From: Chloroflexota bacterium
GTDB taxonomy: Bacteria > Chloroflexota > UBA6077
Assembly: GCA_021806765.1 (NCBI GenBank)
Contig: JAJZQR010000176.1
Span: 1 to 10,530 of the forward strand
Direction of reading: 5' to 3'
DNA length: 10,530 nt
Below are positions 1-4,657 of this stretch, in pieces. Below the pieces are notes generated by a model, which was not told where the DNA came from, ran no database searches, and was given only the letters and a program-made list of their open reading frames with translations. The stretch's first letter is position 1, and every line of letters begins with the position of its first letter. Made by a program: the position numbers and the translations under genes.

Positions 1-442
1 CCATCAGGAAGGTCAGGGGGTTGTTGGGTTCGAAGTTGACGCCGAGCCTGGCCAGGGCCATCGTCATCTTCTCGACATCGTAGAAATCCGTGCCCACCCC
101 GGGCCGGCCGAACTCCAACGCCATCCCGACCCGACCCTTCTTGACTCGACCGGTCACGTCGAGGGTTTTCACCTCTTCGGTGCCCCGGCCCCTGATACCG
201 GTCTCCTTGTGGGGAACCAGAGGGTCGCTGAAGGCCGTCCGCACCGAGCGAGGCCACTCGAAAGCCTCTGGAGGCCGGTAGATGGCTTCGGCGGGGCAGG
301 GTGCGACCCTCATGCAAGTGCCGCACTCCACGCAAGCTTCCTGGTCGATGGTCACCACTCCGTCCTGGGGAACGATAGCACTGACTGGGCAGTAGGGGAC
401 GCACTGCTCGCAACCGGTGCAGGAAACCTCGTCTATCCGCAT
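1..442 (-). CDS. 4Fe-4S ferredoxin-like protein, C-terminus beyond window
   Basis: Translating the minus strand from ATG at 442 gives 147 residues without a stop before the window edge. The N-terminus has two 4Fe-4S cluster motifs: C8-x2-C11-x2-C14-x3-C18-P, and C37-x2-C40-x2-C43-x5-C49-P. The second has five residues before its last Cys instead of the usual three. A further 90 residues follow (for example VTGRVKKGRVGMALEFGRPG around 96-115) that are not a standard ferredoxin fold and look like a domain of their own; I do not recognise its function. The protein is probably a soluble electron carrier or the electron-transfer part of an oxidoreductase. The start is supported by GGAGG five bases upstream. 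It lies 90 bp downstream of the IclR regulator on the same strand, so it may be co-transcribed with and controlled by it. The Fe-S assignment is solid; partner and pathway are unknown. Confidence 0.85.
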   Translation of the reverse strand, partial: MRIDEVSCTGCEQCVPYCPVSAIVPQDGVVTIDQEACVECGTCMRVAPCPAEAIYRPPEAFEWPRSVRTAFSDPLVPHKETGIRGRGTEEVKTLDVTGRVKKGRVGMALEFGRPGVGTDFYDVEKMTMALARLGVNFEPNNPLTFLM

Positions 443-456
443 TCCCTCCTCCACTA

Positions 457-473
457 CTGCTTCTTGGAAGCAG
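457..473 (-). promoter_or_regulatory. Hairpin in the leader of the ferredoxin-like gene
   Basis: Perfect 7-bp inverted repeat (CTGCTTC, 3-base loop, GAAGCAG) in the 90-bp gap between the IclR gene and the ferredoxin-like gene, a few bases upstream of the latter's GGAGG ribosome binding site. There is no T-run, so it does not look like an intrinsic terminator. It could affect mRNA stability or translation, or be an operator. Function is inferred only. Confidence 0.35.
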
Positions 474-532
474 CGAACGTACTCGTGGATGCACTGGTTG
501 GCTGAAGACCGATAGGACAGGCCCCAGCAGTC

Positions 533-1318
533 TCAGAGGCTGTTGCCTCGATAGCCCAACTGGCGGGAAATGGCGGCGGTTGCCTCGCGGAGTTGTGGCA
601 AGTACTCCAGCGACTTGGCCTCGGTGAGCCGCACCGAAGGCCCGGAGATATTGACGGTAGCGATCACCTGCCCGTCCTGATTTCGGATAGGGCAGGAGAT
701 TGAAGCGATGCCGGGGGAGTGCTCACCCGAGGAGATGGCGTAGCCCCGCTGCCGGATCCCATCCAACTCCCTCAGCAGCGCCTGCCGGTCGGTTATGGTC
801 ACCGGCGTAAGAGGCCGGAGCCCGCTCTCCTCGATTACCTTACGGATATCCTCGGGGGGCAGGTAGGCCATGAGCAGCTTGCCGGGAGAGCCCGCATAGA
901 GGGGCAGGGCCTTGCCGATGTCGCGATAGGTCCTTCGTAGATCGTGGGTGCTTTCCACCTGCTGAACCACCACCCGATGGTGCCCATCCAGTAGATGAAG
1001 AGCGATGGTTTCGTTGCAGCGATCCCGCAGAGTCCTCATGTATGGTAGAGCGATAGAGACCAGGGAGAGCTGCGACTGGAGGACGTAGGCGAGGCTCAAC
1101 ACCTTGGGCCCGAGGGTATACTTCTGGGTGGCCGCCACCTGCCGGAGGAGGCCGCCTGACTCTAGAGTGACCAGCGCCCGGTGCACGGTGCTCCGCTTCA
1201 GCCCGAGCAACCTGGCGACCTCGGCGACACCCAACTCTGGGCGATCGACGTCGAAGGCATCGAGGATGCGGACGGCCCTCTCGATAGCTTCGACGGAGGC
1301 TGTAGGTTTGTCCCTCAT
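533..1318 (-). CDS. IclR-family transcriptional regulator
   Basis: Complete 261-residue protein, the normal length for IclR regulators. The N-terminal winged helix-turn-helix spans about residues 8-70 (VEAIERAVRILDAF, then LGVAEVARLLGLKRSTVHRAL at 29-49 as the HTH core). The C-terminal effector-binding domain spans about 75-258, with typical segments such as IGKALPLYAGSPGKLLMAYL (134-153), the RGYAISSGEHSPGIASISCP stretch (191-210), and VIATVNISGP (218-227). IclR proteins act as repressors or activators of catabolic operons and bind small acids or aromatic or sugar-derived ligands. The ligand here is unknown. The gene has its own strong promoter (1351-1379) and a short palindrome in the leader, which would suit autoregulation. 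The next gene downstream is a ferredoxin-like protein, so the likely target operon lies to the left. ATG start at 1318; ribosome binding is weak (AGGG at 13-16 bases). Confidence 0.95.
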   Translation of the reverse strand: MRDKPTASVEAIERAVRILDAFDVDRPELGVAEVARLLGLKRSTVHRALVTLESGGLLRQVAATQKYTLGPKVLSLAYVLQSQLSLVSIALPYMRTLRDRCNETIALHLLDGHHRVVVQQVESTHDLRRTYRDIGKALPLYAGSPGKLLMAYLPPEDIRKVIEESGLRPLTPVTITDRQALLRELDGIRQRGYAISSGEHSPGIASISCPIRNQDGQVIATVNISGPSVRLTEAKSLEYLPQLREATAAISRQLGYRGNSL

Positions 1319-1321
1319 AGC

Positions 1322-1334
1322 GGGATACCATCCC
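1322..1334. promoter_or_regulatory. Palindrome in IclR leader, possible operator
   Basis: GGGAT-ACC-ATCCC, a perfect 5-3-5 inverted repeat lying 4-16 bases before the IclR start codon and inside the predicted transcribed leader. IclR regulators bind short palindromes near their own promoters, so this could be an operator. It could equally be a small RNA hairpin affecting initiation. There is no second copy in the window to support either reading. Confidence 0.3.
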
Positions 1335-1350
1335 TGTAAGAATCGGCCAC

Positions 1351-1379
1351 AGTATATGCCCGCCCGCCCCAGAGGTCAA
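1351..1379 (-). promoter_or_regulatory. Sigma-70-type promoter of the IclR gene
   Basis: On the minus strand, TTGACC (plus 1374-1379) is followed by a 17-bp spacer and TATACT (plus 1351-1356). This is 5/6 and 5/6 to the housekeeping consensus at optimal spacing. Transcription would start near 1344, giving a leader of about 26 bases. The match stands out in GC-rich surroundings. It separates the IclR unit from the DUF72 gene, whose stop codon is 60 bp upstream. Confidence 0.75.
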
Positions 1380-1438
1380 CCCCTGCCTGGTTTCAGCTCA
1401 TCGCGATGCAGTGCGAAGCAACCACGCCGGTTGGTAAC

Positions 1439-2302
1439 TCATCCGAAAAGCTCGGGGTATCGTTCCACAAGGGTATCAGGTAGTTCGCGGGGGATCTCCT
1501 GCCCGAACTCCAACCTCATCTGGAGGGCGTTGACCACGGCTTTACCACCATAGTGGTTGTTGTAGAAGACGTAGCTCTCATCGGTACGGCCCGCCACCTC
1601 TTTCACTTCTCGGGCCAGCTCAGCGATCTCTGGCAGCGAATAGAGATAGTTGTAGCGGGTCTCGCTGTTACCCCTCCACCACTCCTCGGCGTTCCGGCCA
1701 TGGAAGCGAAAGTAGGCCAATTTGGTGGTCAGAGGCACCTCTCCCACCGAAGTCCGGAATTTGGGCTCGTCGATCATGCACCAGGCTACTCCCTGGGACT
1801 CCAACAGCCGGAAGGTCTCCGGATCCTCGGTCCAACTGCGGTGTCGAAGCTCGACGGCCATGGGGTAGCCCTGGAACCGGCGACTCAGATCCTCCAGGTA
1901 GTCCACGGACGCCTCGTCCCGCTTGAAACTGGGAGGGAACTGGGCCAGTAGACAGCCCAGCTTGCCGGCCTCCATCAACGGCTCCAACCCGGCCTTGAAG
2001 CGATCGAAATCCTCAGGACTAAGAGCTGGCTCCTGCCCGGTGGCCTCTTCGAACATCCTGGGGTGTGTGAACTTCTGGTACAACTTGGCGGTGAAGCGGA
2101 AGTCTGGAGAGGTCTTCTTCGCCCAACTCCTGGTGACATTGGGATAAGGCGGACGATAGAATGAGCTGTTGATCTCCACGGTGTCGAAATAGCGGTCGTA
2201 GAACTCCAGGTGGTCGATGCTCTTGCCCTTTGGGTAGAACACGCCATCCCAACGACCCTCGCCGGTGGGGTAGGACCAGCCGCTGGTGCCGATGCGGATC
2301 AT
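1439..2302 (-). CDS. DUF72 (YecE-like) TIM-barrel protein
   Basis: Complete 287-residue protein, typical length for the DUF72/YecE family. Family hallmarks run from end to end: IGTSGWSYP (4-12), GVFYP (20-24), YFDTVEINSSFYRPP (38-52), FRFTAKLYQKFTHPR (68-82), LGCLLAQFPPSFK (115-127), AVELRHRSW (149-157), FRFHGRNAEEWW (198-209) and the C-terminal YVFYNNHYGGKAVVNA (244-259). The fold is a TIM barrel distantly related to sugar isomerases and endonuclease IV. No biochemical function is firmly established for the family. No signal peptide, so cytoplasmic. ATG start supported by GGAGG five bases upstream. It appears to be its own transcription unit, with the IclR promoter directly downstream. The family call is firm; the role is unknown. 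Confidence 0.95.
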   Translation of the reverse strand: MIRIGTSGWSYPTGEGRWDGVFYPKGKSIDHLEFYDRYFDTVEINSSFYRPPYPNVTRSWAKKTSPDFRFTAKLYQKFTHPRMFEEATGQEPALSPEDFDRFKAGLEPLMEAGKLGCLLAQFPPSFKRDEASVDYLEDLSRRFQGYPMAVELRHRSWTEDPETFRLLESQGVAWCMIDEPKFRTSVGEVPLTTKLAYFRFHGRNAEEWWRGNSETRYNYLYSLPEIAELAREVKEVAGRTDESYVFYNNHYGGKAVVNALQMRLEFGQEIPRELPDTLVERYPELFG

Positions 2303-2343
2303 CTTGCCTCCGTGACCCAGCCAGGTAACCGATGATGGAGATC

Positions 2344-2372
2344 AGATTAGCAGCCCCCGGACCAGGAGGCAA
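2344..2372 (-). promoter_or_regulatory. Candidate promoter of the DUF72 gene
   Basis: On the minus strand, TTGCCT (plus 2367-2372), a 17-bp spacer and TAATCT (plus 2344-2349), about 42 bp upstream of the DUF72 start codon. The boxes are moderate matches only (4/6 and 3/6), but spacing and position are right. The terminator at 2446-2479 immediately upstream means DUF72 needs its own promoter in about this place. Confidence 0.35.
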
Positions 2373-2445
2373 TCGACCTGGCGCCGCCGGGAGTTGCAAC
2401 AGGCCTCGCATCGCCCGGGGCGATGGAGAAGAGAGGATCACAAAC

Positions 2446-2479
2446 GCAGAGAAGGCCGCTAATCAGCGGCCTTCTCTGC
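2446..2479 (-). terminator. Strong hairpin terminator of the zinc-ribbon gene
   Basis: Perfect 15-bp inverted repeat (GCAGAGAAGGCCGCT, loop AATC, complementary arm) starting 31 bp after the stop of the zinc-ribbon gene. On the minus strand the stem is followed by GTTTGTG, a short U-rich tail, so it most likely ends transcription of 2511-2804. On the plus strand the tail is poor in T. Confidence 0.7.
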
Positions 2480-2510
2480 TGTGTCGGGAGCTGGGGATCG
2501 GCAGGTTCTG

Positions 2511-2804
2511 TTACTCCCTGCCCTGAGCCCTGATCTGGTCGAAGCAGCTGCTGCAATAGACCGGTCGGTCGTTCCTCGGCACAAAAGGCACCTGTGCTTC
2601 CGCCCCACATTGCGCGCAGATCACCGTGTGCATCTCACGGGGATCACGGCCAGCTCGCTCGCGACGCCGGGTGGATCGGCAGGCCGGACATCGCTGTGGC
2701 TCATTCATGAGCCCTTTCTCTGCAAAGAACTCCTGCTCACCAACCGTGAACACGAATTCCTGCCCGCAGTCGCGGCAATGCAAGGTCTTGTCCGCAAAGC
2801 TCAC
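2511..2804 (-). CDS. Small double zinc-ribbon protein (CxxC-x17-CxxC)
   Basis: 97-residue protein with four CxxC pairs forming two zinc-ribbon modules. The first is C10-RD-C13 with C39-PA-C42, enclosing FVFTVGEQEFFAEKGL, the pattern of the 'probable zinc-ribbon' (zf-trcl) family. The second is C63-AQ-C66, exactly 17 residues, then C84-SS-C87, with the VPFVP...RPVYCSSCF signature of the CxxC-x17-CxxC domain. A basic linker (RSTRRRERAGR, 43-53) joins them, which suggests nucleic-acid or ribosome contact, but no function is established. The start is GTG at 2804, preceded by a modest AGGG. It is monocistronic, closed by the hairpin at 2446-2479. I recall such proteins as frequent in Chloroflexota, which supports the host guess weakly. 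Confidence 0.88.
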   Translation of the reverse strand: MSFADKTLHCRDCGQEFVFTVGEQEFFAEKGLMNEPQRCPACRSTRRRERAGRDPREMHTVICAQCGAEAQVPFVPRNDRPVYCSSCFDQIRAQGRE

Positions 2805-2919
2805 TTTTCCCTGACCCCTTTCACGTGTGGAGAAGTCTGGCCACAGTTTAGCCTCTGCGCTGGATCCACCTGCGGGATGCCTTGCCGAGGAATCAGGACC
2901 AAGGTCCGCCAGGACGCGA

Positions 2920-2946
2920 TTGTCTAAACGTGCCGCGCGCTACAAT
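2920..2946 (+). promoter_or_regulatory. Weak candidate promoter
   Basis: TTGTCT (2920-2925) and TACAAT (2941-2946), separated by 15 bp. The -10 box is a very good match, but the spacer is shorter than the usual 16-18. If active it would give a leader of about 245 bases for the M16 gene. Confidence 0.25.
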
Positions 2947-3128
2947 AGCAGATCAAACAAGGGCGTGCAAGCCATTTTCTGTAATCAGGAAGAATCTTGC
3001 ACTGATTCATCTGTTGTCTGGACCTCTACGCAGACAGCCGCCCTTTCCGCAGCAGGGTTCCCTATCGGACTCTTCACAGCGAGAGGTGCAATTACCTCCC
3101 CAGAATCTTGACGGCCACCGCCGCAGGT

Positions 3129-3158
3129 TTGACACGGGCTCTCGCGGGACGGTAAGCT
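3129..3158 (+). promoter_or_regulatory. Candidate promoter of the M16 peptidase gene
   Basis: A perfect -35 box TTGACA (3129-3134), an 18-bp spacer and TAAGCT (3153-3158), a weak -10 match. Start of transcription would be near 3165, about 32 bases before the start codon, which is a natural leader length. Confidence 0.5.
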
Positions 3159-3183
3159 AAGATCGCTGCATACTACTTAAGGC

Positions 3184-3190
3184 GAGGGGG
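3184..3190 (+). promoter_or_regulatory. Ribosome binding site fixing the TTG start of the M16 gene
   Basis: GAGGGGG, six bases upstream of TTG at 3197. No ATG lies close by in frame, and the conserved M16 N-terminal strand begins within the first few residues, so TTG is the likely start. Confidence 0.65.
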
Positions 3191-3196
3191 AAATCC

Positions 3197-4462
3197 TTGG
3201 AGCACCACCTGACCGTACTCGAGCAAGGTCTGCGGGTGGTCAATACCTCTATGCCCCACACACGCTCGGTCAGCATCTCCATCTTCGTGAACGCCGGCTC
3301 CCGGTACGAAGACGAGGACATAGCGGGCATATCCCACTTCGTGGAGCACATGCTCTTCAAGGGCACTCAACAGCGGCCCACCCCCAAGGAGATCTCCGAG
3401 GCCATTGAGGGTGTGGGAGGGGTCCTGAACGCCGCCACCGACAAGGAACTCACCGTCTACTGGGCCAAGGTTCCCTCTCAGCACTTCGAACTGGCCATGG
3501 ACGTCCTCTCCGACAACCTGCTGGACTCCAAGTTCGCCCCGGACGACATCGAGCGGGAACGCCAGGTGATCCTGGAAGAACTGAGCATGATCTACGACAG
3601 CCCGACCGACCTGGTGAACATGATGATCGACGATGTCGTGTGGCCCGACCAGCCGCTGGGACGGGACACGGCCGGCACCAGGGAATCGGTCGCCGGCATC
3701 AGCCGTGACAAGCTGGCCACCTACATGAAGGGCCGCTACGGGCCGCTCGATACCGTTGTTGCCATTGCCGGGTCCGTCACGCAGGAGCAGGCCGAGCAGG
3801 CCGCCGAACGCTTCTTCGGCCGCTGGTCCAGCCTGGTTACCGGCTCCTGGTTCCCGGCCATCGATGGCCAGAGCGGGCCGCGCGTCAGTCTGAAGACCAA
3901 GCGGACCGAGCAGGCCAACCTCTGCCTGGCCGTTCAGGGGCTGCCCTCCGAGCACCCGGACCGATACATTCAGGACGTCATGAACACCATTCTGGGTGAA
4001 GGGATGAGTTCTCGCCTCTTCCTCCAAATTCGCGAGAGGTTGGGACTCGCCTACGATGTCCACTCTTATGTCAATCACTTCCGGGACACCGGGTCCCACG
4101 TGGTCTTCGCCGGGGTCGACACCAAGAAGGCCACTCAAACCGTCCAGGCCATTCTGGGGGAGTTGGCCAAACTTCGGGACGGGGTTCCTGAAGAGGAGTT
4201 GAACAGGGCCAAGGAGTCCATGAAGGGGCGTCTTCAACTCCGACTGGAGGACACGCGGGCCGTCGCCTCCTGGACCGGAGCCCAGGAACTGCTCCGCAAC
4301 AGCATCATGACCGTCGATGAGGCCCTGGCCTGCATCGACTCCATCACCTCCGCCGACATCCGGCGTGTGGCCAGCTACCTGTTCCGCAAGGACAGGCTGA
4401 ACCTGGCCATCGTCGGACCATACCGGAGTGAGGATCGCTTCCTGAACATCCTGGATTTGTAG
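3197..4462 (+). CDS. M16-family zinc metallopeptidase (processing-peptidase type)
   Basis: Complete 421-residue protein, the length of the two-domain half-clamshell M16B peptidases (mitochondrial processing peptidase/PqqF-like). The inverted zinc motif HxxEH is intact as H47-F-V-E50-H51, with the third zinc ligand at about E127 in QVILEEL (76 residues after H51, as in the family). The N-terminal half holds the catalytic site. The C-terminal half carries the substrate-contact signature RERLGLAYDVHSY (about 278-290), so this one chain has both and can be active as a homodimer. There is no signal peptide, so it is probably cytoplasmic. These enzymes degrade or trim peptides. The gene starts with TTG, supported by GAGGGGG six bases upstream and by the conserved first strand. 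It stands alone, followed by the structured repeat at 4499-4629. Substrate unknown. Confidence 0.95.
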   Translation: MEHHLTVLEQGLRVVNTSMPHTRSVSISIFVNAGSRYEDEDIAGISHFVEHMLFKGTQQRPTPKEISEAIEGVGGVLNAATDKELTVYWAKVPSQHFELAMDVLSDNLLDSKFAPDDIERERQVILEELSMIYDSPTDLVNMMIDDVVWPDQPLGRDTAGTRESVAGISRDKLATYMKGRYGPLDTVVAIAGSVTQEQAEQAAERFFGRWSSLVTGSWFPAIDGQSGPRVSLKTKRTEQANLCLAVQGLPSEHPDRYIQDVMNTILGEGMSSRLFLQIRERLGLAYDVHSYVNHFRDTGSHVVFAGVDTKKATQTVQAILGELAKLRDGVPEEELNRAKESMKGRLQLRLEDTRAVASWTGAQELLRNSIMTVDEALACIDSITSADIRRVASYLFRKDRLNLAIVGPYRSEDRFLNILDL

Positions 4463-4498
4463 ATTCTTGCTCTAGAAGGGAAAGGCTTCGTACGCCCC

Positions 4499-4629
4499 AG
4501 TCCTTCGCCATACAGATCCTGATCTGTAGGGAGGGGCCCTGTGCCCCTCCGCCCGGCGAGCAACCGCAGGACCGGGCGCTAGGGCAGAGCGCCCTGCCCT
4601 ACATCTCAAAACCATCGTGGCGAAGGACT
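4499..4629. repeat. 131-bp MITE-like or structured-RNA element with 12-bp TIRs
   Basis: The ends AGTCCTTCGCCA (4499-4510) and TGGCGAAGGACT (4618-4629) are perfect inverted repeats. Inside, in order: TACAGATC-CT-GATCTGTA (4511-4528); an 8-bp stem with 5-base loop (4530-4550); a GCCCGG/CCGGGC stem (4551-4556 with 4572-4577); an 8-bp stem TAGGGCAG/CTGCCCTA (4580-4601). GTAGGG at 4526 and CCCTAC at 4602 form an outer pair for an inner 77-bp palindrome-like unit. Its two arms match at 19 of 26 positions after reverse complementing (hand count). No open frame, no transposase and no clear target-site duplication are visible. The layout fits a non-autonomous mobile repeat, or an RNA with a closing stem around several hairpins. 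It lies between the M16 and mannosidase genes. Confidence 0.7.
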
Positions 4630-4657
4630 CGAGAAGCGTGGCAGCCGACCCCGAGAC

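Larger units (their letters stand above)
2805..3196. other. 392-bp divergent intergenic region without a gene
   Basis: Lies between the minus-strand zinc-ribbon gene and the plus-strand M16 gene, so it should hold both promoters. It is more AT-rich than the genes in its centre (2941-3060). Visible structure: GGACC-AA-GGTCC at 2896-2907, a 7-bp inverted repeat GTGCAAG/CTTGCAC at 2965-2971 and 2996-3002 (24-base loop), and the promoter candidates listed separately. Small open frames here have no recognisable protein features and I do not call them genes. No tRNA or known riboswitch fold is evident. Confidence 0.6.

Noticed and set aside
1383..1438. CAACC/GGTTG inverted repeat after the DUF72 stop as a terminator
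   Set aside because: Stem of only 5 bp with no T-run on the minus strand; too weak to annotate.
2827..3160. Small plus-strand open frames upstream of the M16 gene
   Set aside because: They overlap one another, have poor ribosome binding sites, and show no protein features; the region looks like promoter DNA.
3173..4237. Long minus-strand open frame (354 codons) opposite the M16 gene
   Set aside because: It is the antisense shadow of a clear M16 peptidase in GC-rich DNA. Its translation has no family motifs.
4463..4657. tRNA or known riboswitch in the structured region
   Set aside because: The fold is multi-stemmed, but it lacks the tRNA T-loop and anticodon features and any riboswitch core I know. 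The perfect terminal repeats point more to a mobile repeat.
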